Below are positions 50,180 to 60,447 of a stretch of 64,000 bases of DNA, in pieces (the first letter of the stretch is position 1; every line of letters starts with the position of its first letter). A program made the translations under genes and the position numbers. This stretch comes from Pseudarthrobacter enclensis (GTDB lineage: Bacteria > Actinomycetota > Actinomycetes > Actinomycetales > Micrococcaceae): contig NZ_JAUSRE010000002.1 in the NCBI RefSeq assembly GCF_030811655.1, positions 186,001-250,000 of the forward strand, read 5' to 3'. Below the pieces are notes generated by a model. That model saw only the letters and a list, made by a program, of their open reading frames with translations. It searched no databases and had not been told where the DNA came from.

Positions 50180-51892
50180 ATGTCCCATCCGGTTCCAGCC
50201 GTCGAGGCCCTTCTCGCCATTTACGGTGCGCCGGACGCCTGCGCGGCCGAGCTCCTGTGCGACAGCCACAATCCCAGCGATGTTGCCTTCACCGTGGTTG
50301 AAGCCGACCTTTCTGCGGAGGACATTACCTACGGCGAGCTCCGGGAACGCTCCGAACGCGGTGCCGCCGCCCTGGCAGAGCTTGGCGTCGGTCCCGGGGA
50401 CGCCGTGGCCACCCTGATGGGAAAATCGGCAGACCTTGTCGTGATGCTTTTGGCCATCTGGCGGCGCGGGGCCGTCCACGTGCCGCTGTTCACTGCCTTT
50501 GCGTGGCCGGCCATCGAACTCCGCCTCACAGCGTCCGGCGCCAAGGTGGTGATCACTGACGCCAACCAGCGGGAGAAGATCCAGGAAACCGTGGCAGCTG
50601 TGGTGGTTGCCGGTGACGAAGCCTCCCCACCGGACCTGGCGCTCACGCCGCTCCTGGCCAGGCAGCAACCCGGGATCGCAGCCGCAGCCGTGGGAGGTGA
50701 CGGTGCCCTGGTGCTGATCTTTACTTCGGGAACCACAGGCGCCCCCAAGGGGGTGCCGGTGCCGGTCAGGGCGTTGGCCGCCTTCCGCCAGTACGTCGGG
50801 CTGGGCCTGGACGTCAGTGAAGAGGATGTCTTCTGGAATGCCGCCGACCCCGGCTGGGCGTACGGCCTGTACTACGGGATCCTTGGGCCCATGGCGGCCG
50901 GACGGCGGAACCTCCTGCTGCGCCCGGGGTTCTCCCCGGAACTCAGCTTCAAGGTGCTGGAGGCCTTTTCAGTCACCAACTTCGCGGCAGCTCCGACGGT
51001 GTACCGCACCATGCGGGCGAAAGCCGACGCCGGGACGGGTCCTTTCCACCTTCGCCGTGCATCGTCGGCCGGCGAACCGCTGACCCCGGAGGTAATCGGC
51101 TGGGCCCGGGAGGTGCTGGGCGTTCCGGTGCGGGACCACTACGGACAGACCGAACACGGGATGATGATCATCAATGCCTGGCATGACGACGTGCGGACGG
51201 AGCTGAGGCCAGGTTCCATGGGCCGGCCCCTGCCGGGGTGGAGTTGCGCGGTCCTCAAGGACAACGCCGACGAGCCCGCTGCGCCGGGTGAACTGGGGCG
51301 CGTCGCCGTCAACGTGGCGGGGAGCCCCATGATGTGGTTCACGGGGTACCAGGACGCGCCGGAGAAGACGGCCGAAAGGTTCAGCACGGACGGCAAGTGG
51401 TACCTGACCGGCGACGCGGGCATGGTGGACCAGGACGGCTACTACTACTTCTCCTCCCGCGATGACGACGTGATCATCATGGCCGGATACCGGATTGGCC
51501 CGTTCGATGTGGAAAGTGTTTTGTCCACCCATCCGGCGGTTCTGGAAAGCGCCGTGGTGGGCGCGCCCGACGAACTGCGCGGAGAAGTCCTCGAAGCCTA
51601 TGTCGTGCTGGCGGACGGGACCACGGGCAGCGATGCCCTGGTGGCCGAACTCCAGGCCATGGTCAAGACGCAGTTCGCCGCACACGCCTACCCGCGCCGC
51701 ATCCACTTCGTCCAGGACCTGCCCAAGACGCCGTCAGGAAAGCTGCAGCGCTACATCCTGAGGCAGCAGCGGGCCGCCGACGGCGGGATCCCCGGCGGGA
51801 AGGACGGCGTAGGGATTTCTGATGGCGCCGCACCCAACACCTTTGAGCCCGAAGAGGATCCGGACGCAGCCGCAGGCGCCGACGACGACTGA
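50180..51892 (+). CDS. AMP-dependent acyl-CoA synthetase
   Basis: ANL superfamily enzyme of 570 residues that activates a carboxylic acid as acyl-AMP and then acyl-CoA. Motifs are the P-loop LIFTSGTTGAPKGVPVP, YGQTEHGMMI (A5 motif), GDAGMVDQDGYYYFSSRDDDVIIMAGYRIGPFDVES (A7/A8 hinge) and the catalytic lysine in KTPSGKLQR. It resembles acetoacetyl/medium-chain acyl-CoA or acetate-type synthetases; the acid is unknown. The C-terminal 50 residues are an acidic, disordered extension (EPEEDPDAAAGADDD). AAAGGAG precedes the ATG. Confidence 0.9.
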   Translation: MSHPVPAVEALLAIYGAPDACAAELLCDSHNPSDVAFTVVEADLSAEDITYGELRERSERGAAALAELGVGPGDAVATLMGKSADLVVMLLAIWRRGAVHVPLFTAFAWPAIELRLTASGAKVVITDANQREKIQETVAAVVVAGDEASPPDLALTPLLARQQPGIAAAAVGGDGALVLIFTSGTTGAPKGVPVPVRALAAFRQYVGLGLDVSEEDVFWNAADPGWAYGLYYGILGPMAAGRRNLLLRPGFSPELSFKVLEAFSVTNFAAAPTVYRTMRAKADAGTGPFHLRRASSAGEPLTPEVIGWAREVLGVPVRDHYGQTEHGMMIINAWHDDVRTELRPGSMGRPLPGWSCAVLKDNADEPAAPGELGRVAVNVAGSPMMWFTGYQDAPEKTAERFSTDGKWYLTGDAGMVDQDGYYYFSSRDDDVIIMAGYRIGPFDVESVLSTHPAVLESAVVGAPDELRGEVLEAYVVLADGTTGSDALVAELQAMVKTQFAAHAYPRRIHFVQDLPKTPSGKLQRYILRQQRAADGGIPGGKDGVGISDGAAPNTFEPEEDPDAAAGADDD

Positions 51893-51974
51893 AGCCGATC
51901 AAATGACGGGGCCCGGCTGCTCAAGGTTGGCTCAAGATTGCCCCAAGAGGCTGGTTTTGGGTGTAGCCCCTACC

Positions 51975-51986
51975 TACCGGCCGGTA
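51975..51986. repeat. Isolated TACCGGCCGGTA palindrome
   Basis: A perfect 12-bp palindrome in the gap after the acyl-CoA synthetase gene. It resembles operators of TetR-type fatty-acid regulators in actinobacteria, but no such regulator gene is present and no promoter is expected here. Confidence 0.4.
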
Positions 51987-52030
51987 ATTTCTTAGTAGCT
52001 TCCACGTCAGTTCCCCGGCAGGAAGCGTTG

Positions 52031-52069
52031 GAAGTCCCCGCGCTGGAGCCTGACTCGCGCGGGGACTTC
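52031..52069. terminator. Terminator between acyl-CoA synthetase and ABM genes
   Basis: GAAGTCCCCGCG (52031-52042) pairs with CGCGGGGACTTC (52058-52069), a perfect 12-bp stem with a 15-nt loop, between convergent genes. Confidence 0.8.
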
Positions 52070-52082
52070 TCCCAATCCCAAT

Positions 52083-52385
52083 TCACGGTTTCCTGGGAAG
52101 GACCGGATCGAAGTGCCCAACCTCGGGAAAGGGCTCGTAGAACCGGTGGAGAAGGTCCCGCCATTGCTGATATTCCGCGGAACCGCGGAAACCGACGGTG
52201 TGGTCTTCCAGCGTCTCCCACTCCACCAACAACAGGTAGGTGTTGGGGCTTTCGATTGAGCGGGACAAAGACAGCGATATGAAGCCGGGCATGGAAGCAA
52301 TAATCGTCCGGGCCTGATGGAAGGCTGCCTCGAACTCCTCTTCCTGGCCCGGGATGACCGGTAGCACGGCATGTTCAGTAATCAC
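52083..52385 (-). CDS. Antibiotic biosynthesis monooxygenase (ABM) domain protein
   Basis: Protein of 100 residues starting at the GTG at 52385. The dimeric ferredoxin-like fold of ABM proteins is evident: HAVLPVIPGQEEEFEAAFHQARTII, SMPGFISLSLSRSIESPNTYLLLVEWETLEDH and GSAEYQQWRDLLHRFYEPFPEVGHF. This is close to the YgiN/heme-degrading group. No substrate can be assigned. It is convergent with the acyl-CoA synthetase gene and divergent from the sensor kinase. Confidence 0.85.
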   Translation of the reverse strand: MITEHAVLPVIPGQEEEFEAAFHQARTIIASMPGFISLSLSRSIESPNTYLLLVEWETLEDHTVGFRGSAEYQQWRDLLHRFYEPFPEVGHFDPVLPRKP

Positions 52386-52546
52386 TTGGCCAAAGTATCA
52401 ATCCAGCGGTGCGTTCGCGACGTCCCTCCGGCGCCGCGGGGTCCCAGGCTTTTCGCCTCCGACAGGGGGAATCGGTTCCCGGGATATTGGTGCCGGGTTG
52501 TAGCATCACCCGAGGACCCGTTTTGCGGTCTGGAAAGGGACGAACA

Positions 52547-53203
52547 GTGGCGGCCACTCACTCGGTAACGGCAGCTCCCGGGGATTCAGCCGCCCGGGAT
52601 GACTTATTGCAGGAATACGGTTTGGCGCTTCCCGCCGGCGAGGGGCGGCAGTCCGGCGTTGACGTGGCGCTGTCGATGGAGCCCCTCCAGAACCTGGTCC
52701 AGCTGGCCGCTAAACTCTGCGGAGTCCCCTTCGGCGTGATCAATGTCGTCACCGAAGACGAGCAACAGCAGGTGGCCGCCGTCGGCTTTGAAGCCGCAGT
52801 CTGCGCCCGAAAAGACTCGATGTGCTCAGAGGTGTTCCTGTCAGGGAAGACAACTGTTGTCCCGGATGCATCGCTGGACCCCCGCCTCGCATCGAACCCG
52901 TTCGTGACCGGGGAAATCGCCTCCGTCCGGTTCTACGCGTCGGTGCCGCTGGAGACGTCGTCGGGGTTTGTGCTGGGGTCCCTGTGCGTCTTTTCGAACT
53001 CGCCGGGGACGCCTGCGAAGGACCAGCTGGACATGCTGGAGATCCTGGCCCGCCAGGCAGTCCAGCTCCTGGAACTCCAGCGGCGTACCCTGCAGCTGAA
53101 GCGCGCCCTTACTGAGGTCAGGGAAAGCAACGCGAAGCTTGCAGAGTTTGCCGGCCGCGTCAGCCACGACCTGCGCGGGCCCCTTACCACCATGCTGGGC
53201 TAG
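52547..53203 (+). CDS. Sensor kinase N-terminal part (GAF + H-box), ended by in-frame amber codon
   Basis: N-terminal 218 residues of a GAF-domain histidine kinase. GTG 52547 has AAAGGGA upstream. The GAF domain covers about 40-175 (LVQLAAKLCGVPFGVINVVTED; CSEVFLSGKTTVVPDASLDPRLASNPFVTG; FYASVPLETSSGFVLGSLCVFSN), then a coiled linker and the H-box FAGRVSHDLRGPLTTMLG. TAG at 53201-53203 stops it immediately after the H-box. The next codon continues the kinase in the same frame, and related kinases would be expected to carry Tyr (TAC/TAT) here. So the gene is either a recent pseudogene, a sequence error, or read through. Confidence 0.8.
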   Translation: MAATHSVTAAPGDSAARDDLLQEYGLALPAGEGRQSGVDVALSMEPLQNLVQLAAKLCGVPFGVINVVTEDEQQQVAAVGFEAAVCARKDSMCSEVFLSGKTTVVPDASLDPRLASNPFVTGEIASVRFYASVPLETSSGFVLGSLCVFSNSPGTPAKDQLDMLEILARQAVQLLELQRRTLQLKRALTEVRESNAKLAEFAGRVSHDLRGPLTTMLG

Positions 53204-53788
53204 GTGGAGATGGCCGGAGACGAAGTGGATGGGGACCACCCGGCAGCGGAGTATCTCCAGATCATCGGCGCCAGCGGCCACCGGATGCTCGCCATGCTTG
53301 AGGACGTCCTGACGTACTCCCGGATGGGCGGCAGCATCCAGCGGCAGCGGGTTTCCCTCCACGCCGTGGCGGCAGAGGTTGCCAAAGATCTCGGCCTGTC
53401 CTTCGGTCCCGGCGCCGTCCTGGACAGCGACGACATGACGCTCCACGTGGACCGTGGCCAGCTGCGCACCCTGCTGCAGAACCTGGTGGCGAATGCGGTG
53501 AATTACCGGAGCCCGGACCGGGACCTCAAGGTGCGCATCAGCGGCATCGCCAACTACCAGGGACCCACGCTGCTGGTGGAGGACAACGGCAAGGGAATTG
53601 CCCCGCAGGACCGGCAGCGGGTGCTGGAACCGCTGGTCCGGCTGCACCGGAAGGGCGACGGACACGGCTCCGGCCTGGGCCTGGCCATCTCGCGGCGGAT
53701 CGTCGAAGCCCACGGTGGAGAGCTGGCTCTGAAGGAGACGCCGGGCGGCGGCACCACCGCTGCGATCAGTCTGCCGGCCGAACAGTAA
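53204..53788 (+). CDS. Sensor kinase C-terminal part (HATPase), in frame with the preceding CDS
   Basis: C-terminal 194 residues of the same kinase, starting directly after the TAG (GTG 53204 or ATG 53210). It carries the second phospho-acceptor helix (GASGHRMLAMLEDVLTYSRMGG) and the ATPase domain: N-box LRTLLQNLVANAVNYRS, G1 LLVEDNGKGIAPQD, and G2 GHGSGLGLAISRRIVEAHGGEL. It is complete as an ATPase, with no other defect. No good ribosome site for independent translation lies immediately upstream. Joined to the first part it would give a kinase of about 413 residues. Confidence 0.75.
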   Translation: MEMAGDEVDGDHPAAEYLQIIGASGHRMLAMLEDVLTYSRMGGSIQRQRVSLHAVAAEVAKDLGLSFGPGAVLDSDDMTLHVDRGQLRTLLQNLVANAVNYRSPDRDLKVRISGIANYQGPTLLVEDNGKGIAPQDRQRVLEPLVRLHRKGDGHGSGLGLAISRRIVEAHGGELALKETPGGGTTAAISLPAEQ

Positions 53789-53790
53789 GA

Positions 53791-53830
53791 GGGGCCCGGA
53801 CCGGCTGCGCGTGCAGCCAGTCCGGACCCC
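53791..53830. terminator. Bidirectional terminator between sensor kinase and katG
   Basis: Stem of 18 positions with two mismatches (53791-53808 with 53813-53830) and a 4-nt loop GCGT. It lies between convergent genes. Confidence 0.8.
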
Positions 53831-53849
53831 TTCAGTCAGTTGACCGGCA

Positions 53850-56267
<2,418 letters not shown>

Positions 56268-56363
56268 TTAGCTGAAGAACGCCCGGTCAAACCCCAGTAC
56301 CCGGACGTACACTGACCTTCGCACCACGTTTGTGGACACTCCGTCGGGTGAGGGCTTTTGCGT

Positions 56364-58097
56364 ATGCTCTGGAAGTTGCTTGTCGAATACCTGCGGCCGC
56401 ACCGGCCGCTGCTGGCCGCGGTCGTGGTTTTCCAGCTGGCTCAGTCCATCGCGTCGCTGTACTTGCCCACGATGAATGCCGACATCATCGACCAGGGCGT
56501 TGCCCGGGGCGATACCGGCTATATCCTGTCGACCGGCAGCGTCATGCTGCTGATCACGCTGGCGCAGATCGTGTGTGCAGTGGTTGCCGTGTACTTCGGT
56601 GCCAAGGCGGCCATGGGGCTGGGCCGGGACCTGCGCGGCGCCATCTTCGAGCGGGTGGGGCAGTTCTCCGAGCAGGAGGTCAGCCGGTTCGGTGCGCCAA
56701 GCCTCATTACCCGCTCCACCAACGATGTGCAGCAGGTGCAGCAGCTGGTGCTGATGTCGGCCACGCTGATGGTGGCGGCCCCCATGCTCAGCATTGGCGG
56801 GGTGATTATGGCCATCCGGCAGGACGCCCAGCTGTCCTGGCTCATTGCCGTGTGCGTCCCGGTGCTGCTCATCGCCGTCGGCCTGATTGTCACGCGGATG
56901 GTGCCGCTGTTCCGCAAGATGCAGGCCCGGATCGACACCGTGAACCGGGTGCTGCGCGAGCAGCTCACCGGCATCCGGGTGGTGCGGGCGTTCGTGCGCG
57001 AGGACATGGAAACTGAACGGTTCGCCGGCGCCAACACGGACGTCACCGACGTTGCCCTCCGCGCAGGCCGTCTGATGGCCCTTATGTTCCCCACGGTCAT
57101 GCTGATCCTGAACGTTTCCAGCGTGGCGGTGATCTGGTTCGGCGCGTTCCGGATCGAGGACGGCTCCATGCAGGTGGGCACCCTGATCGCATTCCTGAGC
57201 TACCTGATGCAGATCCTGATGTCGGTCATGATGGCCACGTTCATGGCGGTGATGATTCCGCGTGCGTCCGTATCGGCGGACCGCATCGGCGAGGTGCTGG
57301 GGACCAGTTCCAGTGTGATGCCGCCCGAGCGGCCGGTAACCAGTGCGGTCCGGCGCGGTGAGTTGGAAATGCGCGACGTCGGATTCGCCTACCCGGGTGC
57401 CGACCAGCCCGTCCTTTCCGGGATCAGCTTCACCGCGCGTGCTGGGCAGACCACGGCGATCATCGGCAGTACCGGCTCCGGCAAGACCACCCTGGTGAAC
57501 CTGATGCCGCGGCTCTTCGACGTCACCTCCGGAGCGGTGCTCATGGACGGCGTGGATGTCAGGGACCTGGACCCGGACCTCCTGTGGGGACACATCGGCC
57601 TGGTCCCGCAGAAGCCCTACCTGTTTTCCGGGACCGTTCGCAGCAACCTGCTGTACGGAAACCCGGACGCCACCGAGGACGAACTGTGGGACGCGCTGGA
57701 CATTGCCCAGGCCAAAGACTTCGTGGAACTGATGGAGGAGGGGCTGGATGCGCCCATCTCGCAGGGCGGCACCAACGTCTCCGGTGGGCAGCGGCAGCGG
57801 CTGGCCATCGCCCGGGCCCTGGTGAAGCGGCCCGAGCTCTACATCTTTGACGACTCGTTTTCATCCCTGGATACGGGCACCGACGCCCGGCTGCGCCAGG
57901 CGCTCAAGCGCAACATTGCGGGAGCCACCATGGTGATCATCGCCCAGCGCGTGTCCAGCATCGTTGATGCGGACCAGATCCTGGTGCTCGACGACGGCAG
58001 GATCGTTGCGCAGGGAACGCACCATGATTTGCTGGAGACATCCGGGACCTACCGCGAGATTGTCTCGTCCCAGCTGGCAGCGGAGGAGACGGTATGA
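56364..58097 (+). CDS. Heterodimeric ABC exporter, subunit with degenerate ATP site
   Basis: Fused membrane/ATPase half-transporter of 577 residues from the ATG at 56364 (GAGGG upstream). Six membrane segments are followed by the ATPase: Walker A IIGSTGSGKTTLV, Q-loop VPQKPYLFSG, signature VSGGQRQRLAIARAL. Walker B reads YIFDDSFSSLD, so the catalytic glutamate is replaced by aspartate, and the switch position reads IIAQRVSSI with Gln instead of His. This is the hallmark of the non-catalytic subunit of heterodimeric exporters. Its stop overlaps the partner start (ATGA). The substrate is unknown; drugs, peptides or lipids are typical. Confidence 0.92.
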   Translation: MLWKLLVEYLRPHRPLLAAVVVFQLAQSIASLYLPTMNADIIDQGVARGDTGYILSTGSVMLLITLAQIVCAVVAVYFGAKAAMGLGRDLRGAIFERVGQFSEQEVSRFGAPSLITRSTNDVQQVQQLVLMSATLMVAAPMLSIGGVIMAIRQDAQLSWLIAVCVPVLLIAVGLIVTRMVPLFRKMQARIDTVNRVLREQLTGIRVVRAFVREDMETERFAGANTDVTDVALRAGRLMALMFPTVMLILNVSSVAVIWFGAFRIEDGSMQVGTLIAFLSYLMQILMSVMMATFMAVMIPRASVSADRIGEVLGTSSSVMPPERPVTSAVRRGELEMRDVGFAYPGADQPVLSGISFTARAGQTTAIIGSTGSGKTTLVNLMPRLFDVTSGAVLMDGVDVRDLDPDLLWGHIGLVPQKPYLFSGTVRSNLLYGNPDATEDELWDALDIAQAKDFVELMEEGLDAPISQGGTNVSGGQRQRLAIARALVKRPELYIFDDSFSSLDTGTDARLRQALKRNIAGATMVIIAQRVSSIVDADQILVLDDGRIVAQGTHHDLLETSGTYREIVSSQLAAEETV

Positions 58098-60118
58098 GCC
58101 ACGGACCCACTCCGCGCGGCACCAAAGCCACGGGCGCCTCCGGACCCGGCCAGGCCGCCGTCGTACGCATCCCCAGGCCGCGCGGCGGCCCCGGTCACGG
58201 CGGGCCGTTTGCCGGGATGAATGTGCCCGCGGAGAAGGCGATGAACTTCAGCGGCTCCGCCAAACGCCTGCTGGCCACGCTGCGGCCGGAACGGTTCTGG
58301 CTGCTGCTGGTGCTGCTCATGGCCGTGGCGGGGGTGGTGTTGCAGGTGATCGGGCCGCGGCTGCTGGGCGAGGGCACCAACCTGATCTTCTCAGGCGTGG
58401 TGTCCAAGCAGTTGCCGCCGGGGATGACGCAGGCACAGCTGGTTGCGATGCTGCGGGCGTCGGGGGATAACCAGAAGGCGGACATGCTCAGCGCCATGAC
58501 GCTGACGCCGGGCGCGGGCATTGATTTTGCTGCGCTCGCCAGCGTGCTGACGTGGGCGCTGGTGCTGTATGTGCTGGGGTCGGCGTTCATGTGGGGGACG
58601 GCGTATGTGCTCAACGGCGTGGTGCAGCGGACGGTGTTCGGGCTGCGCGAGCAGATTGAGGCGAAGATCAACCGCCTGCCGCTGCGGTATTTCGATTCGA
58701 TCCAGCGCGGCGAGCTGCTCAGCCGGGTGACCAACGACGTGGACAACATCTCGCAAAGCCTTCAGCAGTCCATCAGCCAGGCGGTGACGTCGGTGCTGAC
58801 CGTGGTGGGCGTGCTGGTGATGATGTTCATCCTGTCACCCACGCTGGCGCTGATCGCGCTGGTGACCATTCCGCTGACCCTGGGGATCACCACGCTGATC
58901 GCCAAGCGCTCGCAAAAGCTGTTCGTGCAGCAGTGGACCAACACGGGGGAGCTGAACGGGCAGATCGAGGAGACCTACACCGGGCACGCGCTGGTGAAGG
59001 TCTTCGGGCGGCAGCGCGAGGTGGGGGAGCGGTTCCGGCAGAAGAACGCGGAGCTGTATGAGGCGAGCTTCGGGGCGCAGTTCATTTCCGGCCTGATCAT
59101 GCCCGCCATGACGTTCATCGGGAACCTGGTGTACGTGGGGATCGCCGTGGTGGGCGGCCTGCAGGTGGCGTCCGGGGCGATGCAGCTCGGCGATGTGCAG
59201 GCCTTCATCCAGTACTCGCGGCAGTTCACGCAGCCGCTGGCGCAGTTGGGGTCCATGGCGAACCTGCTGCAGTCCGGGGTTGCCTCAGCCGAGCGTGTGT
59301 TCGAGCTGCTGGATACGGAGGAGCAGTCCGCGGATCCTGTGGGTGCCGCGTTGCAGAGCCCGGATGGTGCAGGGCGGGGGCGGCTGGTGTTTGAGGATGT
59401 GTCCTTCTCGTACTCGCCAGACAAGCCGCTGATTTCGGGGTTGTCCCTGGTGGCGGAGCCGGGGCAGACAGTTGCCATTGTCGGGCCCACCGGGGCGGGC
59501 AAGACCACGCTGGTGAACCTGATGATGCGGTTCTACGAGCTGGACGGCGGCCGGATCACGCTGGACGGCGTGGACATCACCACCATGACCCGGCACGACC
59601 TGCGCTCGCGTATGGGGATGGTGCTGCAGGATACGTGGCTGTTCGGCGGGACCATCCGGGACAACATCGCGTACGGGCGGCCTACTGCTTCCTCCTCGGA
59701 TGTGTTGGAGGCTGCCCGGGCGACGTATGTGGACCGGTTCGTGAAGTCCCTGCCCGAGGGGTACGACACCGTGCTGGACGATGAAGGGTCCAACGTGTCC
59801 GCTGGCGAGAAGCAGCTGCTGACGATTGCCCGGGCGTTCCTGGCCCAGCCGTCTGTTTTGATTCTCGATGAGGCGACGTCCTCGGTGGATACCCGGACGG
59901 AGGTGCTGGTGCAGAAAGCGATGAGTGCCCTGCGATCCGACCGGACGTCCTTTGTGATCGCGCACCGCCTGTCCACGATCCGCGACGCCGACCTCATCCT
60001 GGTGATGGAGAACGGGCAGATCGTGGAGCAGGGGAACCATGCATCACTGCTCGCCGCCGGTGGGGCTTATGCGCGGCTGTATGAGGCCCAGTTCGCGGCG
60101 CCTGTGGCAGAGGTCTAA
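58094..60118 (+). CDS. Heterodimeric ABC exporter, catalytic subunit
   Basis: Half-transporter of 674 residues. A cytoplasmic N-terminal region of about 65 residues, rich in Gly/Pro/Arg, precedes the membrane domain. There is also a large extracellular loop between the first two segments (about 100-150). The ATPase is canonical: Walker A IVGPTGAGKTTLV, signature VSAGEKQLLTIARA, Walker B VLILDEATSSVD with the catalytic Glu, and H-loop VIAHRLSTI. It pairs with the degenerate partner encoded just upstream (4-bp overlap). The partner geometry resembles TmrAB/BmrCD-type exporters. Confidence 0.93.
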   Translation: MSHGPTPRGTKATGASGPGQAAVVRIPRPRGGPGHGGPFAGMNVPAEKAMNFSGSAKRLLATLRPERFWLLLVLLMAVAGVVLQVIGPRLLGEGTNLIFSGVVSKQLPPGMTQAQLVAMLRASGDNQKADMLSAMTLTPGAGIDFAALASVLTWALVLYVLGSAFMWGTAYVLNGVVQRTVFGLREQIEAKINRLPLRYFDSIQRGELLSRVTNDVDNISQSLQQSISQAVTSVLTVVGVLVMMFILSPTLALIALVTIPLTLGITTLIAKRSQKLFVQQWTNTGELNGQIEETYTGHALVKVFGRQREVGERFRQKNAELYEASFGAQFISGLIMPAMTFIGNLVYVGIAVVGGLQVASGAMQLGDVQAFIQYSRQFTQPLAQLGSMANLLQSGVASAERVFELLDTEEQSADPVGAALQSPDGAGRGRLVFEDVSFSYSPDKPLISGLSLVAEPGQTVAIVGPTGAGKTTLVNLMMRFYELDGGRITLDGVDITTMTRHDLRSRMGMVLQDTWLFGGTIRDNIAYGRPTASSSDVLEAARATYVDRFVKSLPEGYDTVLDDEGSNVSAGEKQLLTIARAFLAQPSVLILDEATSSVDTRTEVLVQKAMSALRSDRTSFVIAHRLSTIRDADLILVMENGQIVEQGNHASLLAAGGAYARLYEAQFAAPVAEV

Positions 60119-60234
60119 CCCCTGTCTTTCGCACCTCCACTGGCTGCCATAGCAGGTGATGCGATTAGCGCAAGGGCTCCGCTGATACCAAGGGCGGTCG
60201 CCGAGCGGGTGAGGGTCTTAGCCGAAATCATCAT
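60115..60234 (-). CDS. Tiny secreted protein or truncated remnant (39 residues)
   Basis: A short minus-strand frame from ATG 60234 (or 60231) to TAG at 60117-60115. AGGAAG lies 3-8 bp before the start. The product starts MMISAKTLTRSATALGISGA and continues LALIASPAMAASGGAKDRG, a textbook Sec signal peptide with cleavage after AMA and only about 9 mature residues. It overlaps the end of the exporter gene by 4 bp. It may encode a small exported peptide, or be the 5' end of a secreted protein gene whose remainder is lost. Confidence 0.5.
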   Translation of the reverse strand: MMISAKTLTRSATALGISGALALIASPAMAASGGAKDRG

Positions 60235-60447
60235 CGCTTCCTGCTTTCAATTCGGATTTCTGAGACGGCCAGAGTCCAGACCATCTCACGAAATCTTCTT
60301 CGAGCGGCTGGTAGAGCCGAAAGACTCATCGAGAGCGCTCGGACGGGATTCGTTGCCAACGCTACGAAGCACGGATTCGAGGACCCCATGTGCGGGGGCC
60401 ATAGGCGGCGAACTCAAAATGTCAGACCCTCGTGTCAGGCTGTGCTT

